Below are positions 1-7,186 of a DNA stretch of 18,131 nucleotides, in pieces. Source of the DNA: Clostridia bacterium (GTDB lineage: Bacteria; Bacillota; Clostridia; TANB77; CAG-508); the NCBI GenBank assembly GCA_900772235.1, contig CAAGQX010000037.1, positions 1 to 18,131 of the forward strand. The letters run 5' to 3'. The translations under genes were made by a program, and so were the position numbers. Position 1 is the first letter of the stretch. Each line of letters starts with the position of its first letter. The notes beneath the pieces are model-generated. The model was not told the origin of the DNA. It saw nothing but the letters and a program-made list of their open reading frames with translations, and made no database searches.

Positions 1-15
1 CTTGAGTTTGACAGC

Positions 16-58
16 AAAAATGAGCAAAACCATATAATATAAGGTATTGCTCATTTTT
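16..58 (-). terminator. Terminator of the IS1634-like transposase
   Basis: A perfect 12-bp stem (AAAAATGAGCAA at 16-27 with TTGCTCATTTTT at 47-58) closes a 19-nt loop that itself can pair ACC with GGT. Read on the minus strand it lies 20 bp past the transposase stop and ends in a U-run. Because A/T runs flank both sides it could also stop plus-strand transcription entering the element. Confidence 0.8.
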
Positions 59-78
59 TTGTTGTTGTGATTTTTAGA

Positions 79-1842
79 TTATTTTATATAATTTTTAATT
101 TTTTGTAATTTTATGTATTTTTTTGTTAAGTCTAAATTGAATACATCACATAAATCAGTTGTTACTTTATTTCTTGTATTTATTATATATGTATCTGCTT
201 TTAAATTTGTACAAGTTAAATTATTGATAGATTTAACTATATTTTCAATAGAATATTTTTTATTGGTTTTAATTTCTAACAATCTTAATATCAATAGTGA
301 TACAAAACATGTTAAAAAGTGTGCTTCTATATGTTCCTTAGTCCATACATAGACCGGTCTTGATTTCAAAATGCTTTTAGTAATTTTGAATGTTTCTTCT
401 ATTTTCCACAATCCTCTATATTTATCTCTTAAATCTTTGTCACTCATTTCAAGTTCACTTGTAACAATTGAATAATATCCATCGTATTTCTCGAGTTCTT
501 TTATTTTCTCTTCGTTAAGTGATAAGATAGTTCCTTCTGGTATTAATCCTGTTTCTTTATCAAACTTTATATTATTTACAAATCCTGCTGCTCCTACAGA
601 TGTTGCTCTAGTATATTTTCCTGGATTTGATATTAAATCTTTTGCTTTTGCTATTACTAATTCTCTTTCATACTTCTGTCTATCCGCATATTTTTGTGAA
701 TAATATACCATTTGTTTTTGATATATAACTGACTTATTAGTTCTTTTTCCATTTCTTTTAATTTGTATTGTTTTTGCAAATATTCTTGATTTGTGTTTAA
801 AGAATATAGTTTCATTATCCTCAGTTATCGTATCTACTATATAATCATCTTTTAGTACATAATCTTTGAATTCTTTATCGGCACCAAGAACACTTTGACC
901 ATATATATATCCATCATGACTATTACTATCAGAATTATTTTTGCCAGCAATAAATACTGTGTTATCACTTGTGTTAAGACCTCTATCAGCAACAACAATA
1001 GTTCTTTCAATTCCAAAGTTTCGTTTAACTTTTTTTAATGCTGGTCTTAGTGATGTTTTTTCACTTTCATTTCCTGGAAACAAATTATAAGCAAGTGGTA
1101 AGTCAGTATTATCCATAAGTAATCCCATTTGAATTATAGGGTCTTTTCTATTCTCTTTAGATGGACCTTTTTTTCTGTAACCTTTAATTAATATATTTCC
1201 TTCCTCGTCAATTAAGTCTTCATCATTGTATGAAATCTCAAAATAATAATTGGTACAATCATAATAACTATTGGTTATATCTCTATTATATTTATCTTTA
1301 GTTTTATCCCAAAGCCAAGTTTGAATATCTTCTTGATATTCACAAAAATTATCTAAACTACGATATAAATCTTTTAATGAAAAATCAAAATTATCAAAAT
1401 ATAAATCTTTGTTGTCAAAAGCTTCTTTTTTACTTCCTGGATTCATTATTCTAGAATAGATAAGTAGTTTAAAAATATTATTAAGATTATATTCTATATT
1501 TAAATATTTTTGTTTTTGTTTAAAGAAATCATTTAATAAGAGTTCATCATAAATGTTTTTTAAGAAAATATAGCCAATATTATGTGGTTTAATATCTTCA
1601 TCTAATTCTTCACTTAAAGAATAGGTAAAAGTATCTTGAGTTTCAAGCAATAATTCTTTTTCTCTTTCATTTGCTTTTTCATTAAAATATTTAATTGGGT
1701 CATCATATTGTTTTATCAAATCTTCCCAATCACCAATTTTTTCTACAGTGATTTGTTTTGATTTACCATTTTTATCTCTAAAACCACGTACATAGCTTAA
1801 ATATTTAATATTTTTTCTATTTGGGTTGCATCTAACATACAT
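79..1842 (-). CDS. IS1634-family DDE transposase
   Basis: This 587-residue protein catalyses cut-and-paste movement of its own element. The N-terminus (YVRCNPNRKN then YLSYVRGFRDKNGKSKQ) is typical of IS1634-type transposases. The catalytic triad can be placed: D195 in YYDCTNYYF, D286 in VADRGLNTS, and E482 in YRGLWKIEETFKITK, which also supplies the Y-x2-R/E-x6-K signature through K489. Length is normal for the family and no frame break is visible, so the enzyme may be active. The start at 1842 is supported by AGGATGTGAT just upstream on the minus strand. It is transcribed away from ppdK and ends in a strong hairpin terminator. Transposase identity is clear from these motifs; the IS1634 subgroup is recognised by general pattern and size. 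Confidence 0.92.
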   Translation of the reverse strand: MYVRCNPNRKNIKYLSYVRGFRDKNGKSKQITVEKIGDWEDLIKQYDDPIKYFNEKANEREKELLLETQDTFTYSLSEELDEDIKPHNIGYIFLKNIYDELLLNDFFKQKQKYLNIEYNLNNIFKLLIYSRIMNPGSKKEAFDNKDLYFDNFDFSLKDLYRSLDNFCEYQEDIQTWLWDKTKDKYNRDITNSYYDCTNYYFEISYNDEDLIDEEGNILIKGYRKKGPSKENRKDPIIQMGLLMDNTDLPLAYNLFPGNESEKTSLRPALKKVKRNFGIERTIVVADRGLNTSDNTVFIAGKNNSDSNSHDGYIYGQSVLGADKEFKDYVLKDDYIVDTITEDNETIFFKHKSRIFAKTIQIKRNGKRTNKSVIYQKQMVYYSQKYADRQKYERELVIAKAKDLISNPGKYTRATSVGAAGFVNNIKFDKETGLIPEGTILSLNEEKIKELEKYDGYYSIVTSELEMSDKDLRDKYRGLWKIEETFKITKSILKSRPVYVWTKEHIEAHFLTCFVSLLILRLLEIKTNKKYSIENIVKSINNLTCTNLKADTYIINTRNKVTTDLCDVFNLDLTKKYIKLQKIKNYIK

Positions 1843-1866
1843 ATACTAATCACATCCTACAATATA

Positions 1867-1895
1867 ATTATACCACATATCATAACAAATCACAA
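1867..1895 (-). promoter_or_regulatory. Promoter of the IS1634-like transposase
   Basis: On the minus strand, TTGTGA (1895-1890) is followed after exactly 17 bp by a perfect TATAAT (1872-1867). The -10 box lies about 25 bp before the transposase start codon, with a Shine-Dalgarno (AGGATGTGAT) in between. Confidence 0.6.
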
Positions 1896-2005
1896 CATAA
1901 AAATGATAAAAACTTGACAAAATAAAAACCATATAAAATATAGGTTTGATTAACATTGAGTAATTAGGTAGGTGTCAAACTCCGGAAGATTGCCCATAAA
2001 ATCGT

Positions 2006-2034
2006 TTGACAACTATACTAAAATATGATAAAAT
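2006..2034 (+). promoter_or_regulatory. Strong sigma-A-like promoter upstream of ppdK leader
   Basis: TTGACA at 2006-2011 and TAAAAT at 2029-2034 are separated by 17 bp. The -35 box is part of GTTTGACA (2004-2011), an inverted copy of TGTCAAAC at the end of the neighbouring IS (1973-1980). No gene starts within 300 bp. Transcription would begin near 2041 and meet a terminator-like hairpin at 2088-2102, so this promoter drives either a short RNA or an attenuated ppdK leader. Confidence 0.65.
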
Positions 2035-2040
2035 GTTCTT

Positions 2041-2110
2041 GTAAGACTTGAGATAGGTAGCTAAATGCTAAGTGTATGTTAAGTACACTGCCTCTCAGGC
2101 AGCCTTTTTA
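2041..2110 (+). ncRNA. Short RNA or transcription attenuator of unknown class
   Basis: From the predicted start near 2041 to the U-run at 2104-2108 is about 70 nt. A first stem AGTGTA/TACACT (2071-2076 with 2084-2089) shares two bases with a second, terminator-type stem CTGCC/GGCAG (2088-2092 with 2098-2102) followed by CCTTTTTA. The stems therefore compete, the usual geometry of an attenuator. An upstream stretch (GAGATAGGTAG at 2050-2060) can partly pair with CTGCCTCTC. I do not recognise a riboswitch, T-box or known small RNA. It could equally be a free-standing small RNA. Confidence 0.45.
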
Positions 2111-2122
2111 TATGTTGTTTAT

Positions 2123-2150
2123 AGAGGTTACATTAATTGTAACTTCTTTT
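2123..2150 (+). terminator. Second terminator-like hairpin in the ppdK leader
   Basis: AGAGGTTACA (2123-2132) pairs with TGTAACTTCT (2138-2147) with one G-U pair around a 5-nt loop, and runs into TTTTTG. It follows the first terminator-type stem by about 20 nt, so two stop signals lie in tandem upstream of ppdK. Confidence 0.55.
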
Positions 2151-2193
2151 TGTATATAGTAATGGCTTATATATGATAGATATGACTGATATA

Positions 2194-2240
2194 TCATTTA
2201 TAGACTATAGGCTATAAATGACACTGGAAGACTATAGGCT
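2194..2240 (+). repeat. Inverted repeat plus direct repeat upstream of ppdK
   Basis: A perfect 10-bp inverted repeat, TCATTTATAG (2194-2203) and CTATAAATGA (2212-2221), surrounds an 8-nt spacer. The 11-bp word GACTATAGGCT overlaps it at 2203-2213 and recurs at 2230-2240, 27 bp later, close to two and a half helical turns. The arrangement could be an operator for a dimeric regulator or an RNA stem. No regulator gene is nearby to decide which. Confidence 0.45.
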
Positions 2241-2316
2241 GAAAGTGATTAAAAAAATGTAAAGAAATAGTAAAATTATAGTTAATATTATTGAACTTTT
2301 ATATTGATTTTGTTAT

Positions 2317-2322
2317 TATAAT
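2317..2322 (+). promoter_or_regulatory. Possible -10 box directly upstream of ppdK
   Basis: A perfect TATAAT lies 17-22 bases before the ppdK start. The best upstream partner, TTGAAC (2291-2296), is 20 bp away, longer than ideal. A start from this box would leave a leader of only about 10 nt overlapping the ribosome binding site, so the call is weak. The main promoter may be the one at 2006. Confidence 0.3.
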
Positions 2323-2338
2323 AGAGTGAGGAGATGAT

Positions 2339-4981
2339 ATGATGACAAAATATGTTTATGCCTTTAAAGAAGGTAATAAAGATATGAGAAACTTACTTGG
2401 TGGTAAGGGTGCTAACTTAGCCGAAATGACTAATTTAGGATTACCTATACCTCAAGGATTTACTATTTCAACAGAGGCTTGTACTAATTATTATGATAAT
2501 GGTAAAGAAATATCTGAAGAGATAGAATCTCAAATATTTAAAGCACTAGAAGAATTAGAAGAATTACAAGGAAAGAAGTTTGGTGATACAGAGAATCCAC
2601 TACTTGTATCAGTAAGAAGTGGTGCTAGAGCAAGTATGCCAGGTATGATGGATACAATACTTAATCTAGGTTTAAATGATGTAGCAGTAGAAGGATTTGC
2701 TAAAAAGACTGGTAATCCTAGATTTGCTTATGATTCTTATAGAAGATTTATTCAAATGTATTCAGATGTAGTAATGGAAGTAAATAAATCTTTCTTTGAA
2801 AAAATAATAGATGAATTAAAAGAAGAGAAAGGTGTTCATTATGATACTGAACTTACAGTAGAAGATCTAAAAGAATTAGTAAATAGATTTAAAAAAGTAT
2901 ATAGTGATCACATGAATGGTGAAGAGTTCCCTCAAGATCCTAAAGAACAATTAATGGGAGCAGTTAAAGCAGTATTCCGTTCTTGGGATAATCCTAGAGC
3001 TATCGTTTATAGAAGAATGAATGATATACCAGGAGATTGGGGTACTGCGGTTAATGTTCAATCAATGGTATTTGGTAATATGGGTAATACTTCAGGTACT
3101 GGTGTTGCCTTTACTAGAGATCCTGCAACTGGCGAAAAAGGTATTTATGGTGAATACTTAATTAATGCACAAGGAGAAGATGTAGTCGCAGGTGTTAGAA
3201 CTCCTGAGCCTATTACTAAACTAGAAGAAGATTTACCAGAATGCTATAAAGAGTTTATGGAACTTGCTCAAAAGCTTGAAAATCATTATAGAGATATGCA
3301 AGATATGGAGTTTACTATTGAGGAAGGTAAGTTATATTTCTTACAAACTAGAAATGGTAAGAGAACTGCTCATGCCGCTATTAAGATTGCTTGTGATTTA
3401 GTAGATGAAGGTATGATTACTCCAGAGGAGGCTGTACTTAGAATTGATGCTAAAAGTCTAGATCAATTACTTCATCCTACATTTGATATGGATGTTTTAA
3501 AGAAGAGTACTTCTATTGGTGAGGGATTACCTGCTAGTCCTGGTGCTGCTGCTGGCATGGTAGTATTTACTGCTGAAGAAGCAAAAGCATTAGGTAAAGG
3601 TGGTAAAGGAAAGAGAGTAGTACTTGTAAGATTAGAGACTACCCCTGAAGATATTGAGGGTATGGTTGCCTCTCAAGGTATTTTAACTGTAAGAGGTGGA
3701 AGAACTAGTCATGCTGCGGTTGTTGCTAGAGGTATGGGTACATGCTGTGTAGCAGGTTGTGGTGCTATTAATATTAATGAAGAAAAAGAAGAGTTTACTT
3801 TAGGTGGTAAGACATTCCATAAGGGAGACTATATTTCTCTTGATGGTAACACTGGTAAAATATATGCAGGAGATATTCCTACTAAAGAGGCTACTGTTAG
3901 TGGGGACTTTGGCAAGATTATGAAGTGGGCTGATGAATATAGAACACTAGGTGTTAGAACTAATGCTGATAATCCTAGAGATACTGCTAAAGCTATTGAA
4001 CTAGGAGCAGAAGGTATAGGATTATGTAGAACTGAGCATATGTTCTTTGAAGAAGATAGAATACCTAAGATTAGAAAGATGATTCTATCAGAGACAGTAG
4101 AAGATAGAACAAAAGCTTTAGATGAATTAATACCATTCCAAAAAGGTGATTTTAAAGCTATGTATAAAGAGTTAAAGAATCTTCCTATGACTGTTAGATA
4201 CTTAGATCCACCACTACATGAATTCTTACCTACTTTAGAAGAAGATATAATTGCTTTAGCAAAAGATATGAATGTTACTGTAGAACATTTAAAGAATAAG
4301 ATAGCAGAATTACATGAATTTAATCCAATGATGGGTCATAGAGGATGTAGACTTGCTGTTACTTATCCAGAGATTGCTAGAATGCAAACTAGGGCTTTAA
4401 TGGAAGCTGCTATTGAGGTTAAAGAAGAAGAAGGTTATGATATTACACCTGAAATTATGATACCTTTAGTAGGAGAAGAAAAAGAACTTAAGTTTGTTAA
4501 AGATATCGTTGTAGAAGTAGCTGAAGAAGTTAAGAGAGAATATAATTCTGATATGAAATATCATATTGGTACTATGATAGAAATACCAAGAGCAGCCTTA
4601 ACTGCAGATGCTATTGCTAAAGAAGCAGAGTTCTTCTCATTTGGTACTAATGATTTAACCCAAATGACATTTGGTTTCTCTAGAGATGATGCTGGTAAAT
4701 TCTTAGATTCTTATTATCAAAATAAGATTTATGAAATTGATCCATTTGCTAAATTAGACCAAGTAGGTGTAGGACAACTTGTTAAGATGGCTGCAGAAAA
4801 GGGTAGAAGTACTAGACTTGATATTAAACTTGGTATATGTGGAGAACATGGAGGAGAACCAACATCCGTTGAGTTCTGTCATAATATAGGACTAAACTAT
4901 GTATCTTGTTCACCATATAGAGTTCCTATTGCTAGACTAGCTGCTGCTCAAGCTAAATTAAAAGAGGAGAATAAAAAGTAA
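2339..4981 (+). CDS. ppdK: Pyruvate, phosphate dikinase
   Basis: This 880-residue cytoplasmic enzyme interconverts pyruvate + ATP + phosphate with phosphoenolpyruvate + AMP + pyrophosphate (EC 2.7.9.1). In anaerobic Firmicutes it commonly serves glycolysis or gluconeogenesis. The ATP-grasp nucleotide-binding region starts at residue 19 (LLGGKGANLAEM). The swivelling phosphohistidine domain contains GGRTSHAAVVARGMG with catalytic H458. The C-terminal PEP/pyruvate barrel carries GICGEHGGEP with the conserved catalytic C834. Length matches the well-studied clostridial enzyme (about 874 residues) and all three domains are intact. Two ATGs (2339 and 2342) sit behind GTGAGGAG; the second gives better spacing, so the protein may lack the first Met. 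A long leader with two terminator-like hairpins suggests regulated expression. The gene looks like normal chromosomal metabolism beside mobile DNA. Confidence 0.97.
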   Translation: MMTKYVYAFKEGNKDMRNLLGGKGANLAEMTNLGLPIPQGFTISTEACTNYYDNGKEISEEIESQIFKALEELEELQGKKFGDTENPLLVSVRSGARASMPGMMDTILNLGLNDVAVEGFAKKTGNPRFAYDSYRRFIQMYSDVVMEVNKSFFEKIIDELKEEKGVHYDTELTVEDLKELVNRFKKVYSDHMNGEEFPQDPKEQLMGAVKAVFRSWDNPRAIVYRRMNDIPGDWGTAVNVQSMVFGNMGNTSGTGVAFTRDPATGEKGIYGEYLINAQGEDVVAGVRTPEPITKLEEDLPECYKEFMELAQKLENHYRDMQDMEFTIEEGKLYFLQTRNGKRTAHAAIKIACDLVDEGMITPEEAVLRIDAKSLDQLLHPTFDMDVLKKSTSIGEGLPASPGAAAGMVVFTAEEAKALGKGGKGKRVVLVRLETTPEDIEGMVASQGILTVRGGRTSHAAVVARGMGTCCVAGCGAININEEKEEFTLGGKTFHKGDYISLDGNTGKIYAGDIPTKEATVSGDFGKIMKWADEYRTLGVRTNADNPRDTAKAIELGAEGIGLCRTEHMFFEEDRIPKIRKMILSETVEDRTKALDELIPFQKGDFKAMYKELKNLPMTVRYLDPPLHEFLPTLEEDIIALAKDMNVTVEHLKNKIAELHEFNPMMGHRGCRLAVTYPEIARMQTRALMEAAIEVKEEEGYDITPEIMIPLVGEEKELKFVKDIVVEVAEEVKREYNSDMKYHIGTMIEIPRAALTADAIAKEAEFFSFGTNDLTQMTFGFSRDDAGKFLDSYYQNKIYEIDPFAKLDQVGVGQLVKMAAEKGRSTRLDIKLGICGEHGGEPTSVEFCHNIGLNYVSCSPYRVPIARLAAAQAKLKEENKK

Positions 4982-5016
4982 TTTTAGATAAAAAACAATT
5001 AAGCAGGGGGTTATTT

Positions 5017-5418
5017 ATGAATGATAAAGTTTATAATATGATAACTGGTGAGGTAGGTACCTTTTCAACATATTTTGTTGTTGGTAGAGGTAAAATGTTT
5101 GAGACAAAAAACTTTTATTATGAAGATAAGTTAAAAAATTGTTTTTATGTAAAGAAATATGGTTCAAATATTAATCCTGTTATTTATGTAGATACTAAAG
5201 TTAATAATAAGTGGATAAGCAAAAATCGTGTTATTGGTGGTTATAGTGAATTTGTTAATTTTGTTATTAATAATCTAGATAGTTATATTTGTTTAAGAGG
5301 TTTTAGTCGTGTTGATTATAGTCATTTAGTAATGATTATTCTTGGCTTAGAAAAACCTAATGTTAGATTAGAAAAGACTGGTATTAAAGTAAATAAACTT
5401 AAGAAAAAAATTAAGTAG
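5017..5418 (+). CDS. Hypothetical protein, 133 aa
   Basis: I do not recognise this protein. It begins 35 nt after the ppdK stop behind a strong AGGGGG ribosome binding site, in the same direction, with no terminator between them, so it is probably co-transcribed with ppdK. It is basic, with a very Lys-rich C-terminal tail (NKLKKKIK), and rich in aromatic residues and Asn. No signal peptide or membrane segment is evident. The middle contains alternating hydrophobic stretches (for example NPVIYVDTK and HLVMIILGLE) suggesting a small mixed alpha/beta fold. Codon style matches ppdK. It may be a lineage-specific small gene; a regulatory or structural role cannot be chosen from sequence. Confidence 0.7.
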   Translation: MNDKVYNMITGEVGTFSTYFVVGRGKMFETKNFYYEDKLKNCFYVKKYGSNINPVIYVDTKVNNKWISKNRVIGGYSEFVNFVINNLDSYICLRGFSRVDYSHLVMIILGLEKPNVRLEKTGIKVNKLKKKIK

Positions 5419-5480
5419 TATATTGATAAAAAATATATAGTTAAAAAAATAAGTTGGATAAAATAGTGATACTTTAAAAT

Positions 5481-5580
5481 TGATATAATTATATATGATA
5501 GTAATGGTAATATCTTAATTTTGAAATTTTAATACTGATATATAGAACTTAGATGAAGTTATTTATCTAGGTTCTTTTTA
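5481..5580 (+). ncRNA. Candidate small RNA unit with extended -10 promoter and terminator
   Basis: TGATATAAT (5481-5489) is a perfect extended -10 promoter element, though no good -35 box lies 17 bp upstream. A transcript starting near 5496 would run about 80 nt to a hairpin with 11-bp arms, AGAACTTAGAT (5544-5554) and ATCTAGGTTCT (5565-5575), with one G-U pair and a trailing U-run (5575-5579). No open reading frame with a ribosome binding site is present inside. The hairpin may instead simply end the ppdK transcript, 126 nt after the 133-aa gene. Confidence 0.35.
5544..5579 (+). terminator. Rho-independent terminator downstream of the ppdK unit
   Basis: The arms at 5544-5554 and 5565-5575 form an 11-bp stem with one G-U pair and a 10-nt loop, followed by TTTTTATA. 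It is the first clear terminator after ppdK and the 133-aa gene. Confidence 0.75.
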
Positions 5581-5794
5581 TATGCACTATAAGCCTAACT
5601 TTGTTAGTCTTATTAGTGTTATTTGGAGCCTTGGTGGGTCTCCAAATAAGTATTAGTCATACTTATTATATTTGGGGTGAAGAATGTAATTTATGAAATT
5701 ATAAAAAGAATAATTATCTTCAAGATCGCAAATTGCGACCTTGAACAGAAATAATGATTTAAAATAAAATAAATTGTAATATACATTTATTAAC
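5581..5794. other. Hairpin-rich non-coding stretch before the first IS1595-like element
   Basis: No gene is visible. Three dyads follow one another: TTATTTGGAG/CTCCAAATAA (5619-5628 with 5640-5649, perfect 10 bp); AATAAGTAT/ATACTTATT, which reuses the right arm of the first and is therefore an alternative fold; and a near-perfect 25-bp palindrome at 5720-5744 (TCAAGATCGCAA...TTGCGACCTTGA, one mismatch). The mutually exclusive first two stems could be regulatory, or the stretch may be remains of small mobile repeats. I see no recognised RNA family. Confidence 0.4.
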
Positions 5795-5801
5795 GTTATG
5801 T

Positions 5802-5830
5802 TAGACATTTTGGGGGCTATGTGATATAAT
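5802..5830 (+). promoter_or_regulatory. Promoter inside the left end of the first IS1595-like element
   Basis: TAGACA (5802-5807), inside the terminal repeat, and TATAAT (5825-5830) are 17 bp apart, and TG one base before the -10 makes it an extended -10 promoter. The predicted start near 5837 coincides with the first base of a long stem in the transposase leader. Confidence 0.6.
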
Positions 5831-5835
5831 GGTTA

Positions 5836-5932
5836 TGTCGAGAATGAATTTAGAAAGGAATATCTTTGATTGGTCAGTCAATCTAAATTCATTCTCGACA
5901 AATGAAATTATGGCTGGCCAATCAAAGATATT
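5836..5932 (+). promoter_or_regulatory. Interlocking stems in the transposase mRNA leader
   Basis: Arm 1 (5836-5854) and arm 2 (5882-5900) form a perfect 19-bp stem, TGTCGAGAATGAATTTAGA with its exact complement. Arm 3 (5859-5877) and arm 4 (5914-5932) form a second 19-bp stem with a single position that can be a G-U pair. The order 1-3-2-4 means the stems cross: they either form a pseudoknot or exclude each other. Arm 4 ends only a few bases before the transposase ribosome binding site and start at 5947. Such structures could limit transposase translation, but their effect here is inferred. Confidence 0.6.
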
Positions 5933-5946
5933 TTTTGGAATTAAAT

Positions 5947-7036
5947 ATGATTATTAATATAGAAGAAATGTTACCTGAAGACATTATAAATACAATTAAT
6001 ATCTTGAATAATGAATTATTAAAGAAAGAGAAAAGTAAAGGTATTATAGATTTAGAAATACATAAAGAAAAAGGAGATATATGTTGTCCTGATTGTAAGA
6101 ACAAAAGTATTAAAAAATGGAAAATATAAAGAAAGACAATTATATAAGTGTAAAGAATGTAATAGAAAATTTAACGAGTTAACTGATACTCCTTTTCATC
6201 ATACAAGATTATGTTATAAACAAATTACCGATGTTTATGAATGTATGACTAATAAGCTATCAATTAGAAAAACTGCTAGCAAAGTGGGAATAAGTATTAA
6301 AACTACATTTATATTAAGATTCAAAATAATTTCTTGTTTAAATAGCATTATTAATAATAAAATACTAAATGGAACATCACAGCTAGATGAATATTATTTG
6401 CCCGTTAATTTAAAAGGGATTAAGCCAGAAAATATGCCTAGATTTTCAAAGAAAAGGCAGAAAAATGGTACTGGCACTTCAGGAATAAGTAAACATACAG
6501 TTTGCGTTGTTTCAGGAGTTGATGAAAATGATAATATGATATTTAAGATAGCAGGAACTAGCAATGTTTCTTCTAACATGATTAAAAAATCAATAGCTCC
6601 TTATATTGCAGAAGGAAGCAATGTAATAACAGATTGCAAAAGTTCATATGAAAGTGTAGCACTTGAAAACAATTGGAATTTAAAGCAAGTAAAATCAAAA
6701 TGTTTTATCGACAATGAAGGTAATAATTTAGTAATTATTAATTCTCTACATTCAGAACTTGATAAATTTTTAGGTGATTTTAGAGGCGTGTCTACAAAAC
6801 ATCTTCCACAACATTTAGACTGGTTTGTGTATATAAAATATTTAAATTACACTAAGGAATACATCGAACAAGCTATAACTTACAAAAAAGACACTATAGT
6901 ATTAAACACACTAATTAAATATAATAATGTGTTTAATAATTATAGTAGTATAGATTTTAAAGAAGTCTATGCGGACTATAACTATCAGCCCCCCAAAATG
7001 TCTAACATAGCAAAATATTTAATAAAATTTAACTAA
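5947..7036 (+). pseudogene. IS1595-family transposase, disrupted by two single-base gains
   Basis: The N-terminal part (5947 to about 6117) starts MIINIEEMLPEDI and carries the first half of a zinc ribbon, CCPDC. It hits a stop at 6127-6129 after an A6 run. Removing one A restores IKNGKYKERQ and joins it to the second zinc-ribbon half (CKEC) and the catalytic domain in the next frame. That domain has LDEYYLPVNLKG, ITDCKSSYE and RGVSTKHLPQHLDWF. At the other end, a C6 run replaces the C5 predicted from the left repeat. With five C the frame would stop at TAG inside the terminal repeat, as in the intact sister copy at 16418; with six it runs on to 7036, outside the element. The enzyme is therefore probably inactive. 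Confidence 0.8.
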
Positions 7037-7052
7037 AATTTAACTAAAATTA

Positions 7053-7081
7053 TTGACATTAAATTAAAAATAATATACAAT
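7053..7081 (+). promoter_or_regulatory. Promoter of the RiPP-like operon
   Basis: TTGACA (7053-7058) is followed after 17 bp by TACAAT (7076-7081), predicting a start near 7089. It lies just outside the IS1595-like element and about 105 bp before the peptide start codon. Two copies of AAATTTAACT sit immediately upstream (7027-7047), a possible AT-rich activating tract. Confidence 0.7.
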
Positions 7082-7135
7082 ATACACCAATTACAAGAGG
7101 TGGATATTTCGTAATAATATTTTGTTAAATAATGG

Positions 7136-7163
7136 TATAAAGTTTTCGGCAGAAAATTTTATA
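7136..7163 (+). promoter_or_regulatory. 5' UTR hairpin before the precursor peptide
   Basis: TATAAAGTTTTC (7136-7147) pairs with GAAAATTTTATA (7152-7163) over 12 bp with one G-U pair and a GGCA loop. No U-run follows, so it is not a terminator. It ends 10 nt before the AAAGGA ribosome binding site (7173-7178). It may stabilise the peptide mRNA or control translation. Confidence 0.5.
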
Positions 7164-7186
7164 TAAATAAAGAAAGGATGGTAAAT

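Larger units (their letters stand above)
4..1982 (-). mobile_element. IS1634-like insertion sequence
   Basis: The element is bounded by a perfect 10-bp terminal inverted repeat, GAGTTTGACA at 4-13 and TGTCAAACTC at 1973-1982. It holds one transposase gene on the minus strand, with a promoter inside the right end and a terminator inside the left end. A single long DDE transposase of this type in an element of about 2 kb fits the IS1634 group of the IS4 superfamily. The exact ends are uncertain by a few bases: bases 1-3 and 1983 onward do not extend the repeat, and any target duplication on the left lies outside the window. Confidence 0.75.
5795..7011 (+). mobile_element. IS1595-like insertion sequence, defective copy
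   Basis: The ends are GTTATGTTAGAC... (from 5795) and ...GTCTAACATAGC (to 7011). They form an inverted repeat of about 24 bp with one substitution near the tip and a run of 5 G on the left against 6 C on the right. The 1.2-kb length and an ISXO2-like transposase with an N-terminal zinc ribbon fit the IS1595 family. No 8-bp target duplication is visible (TTATTAAC before, AAAATATT after), so the flanks have changed since insertion or are the product of recombination. The element ends 42 bp before the promoter of the peptide cluster and points the same way. Confidence 0.8.

Noticed and set aside
113..352. Plus-strand open frame within the IS1634-like element
   Set aside because: It is the shadow of the minus-strand transposase gene, which has clear catalytic motifs.
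6100..6130. Programmed frameshift for transposase expression
   Set aside because: The shift needed is +1 at an A6 run without a suitable stop-codon or slippery context, and the intact sister copy reads through without a shift. A base gain is simpler.
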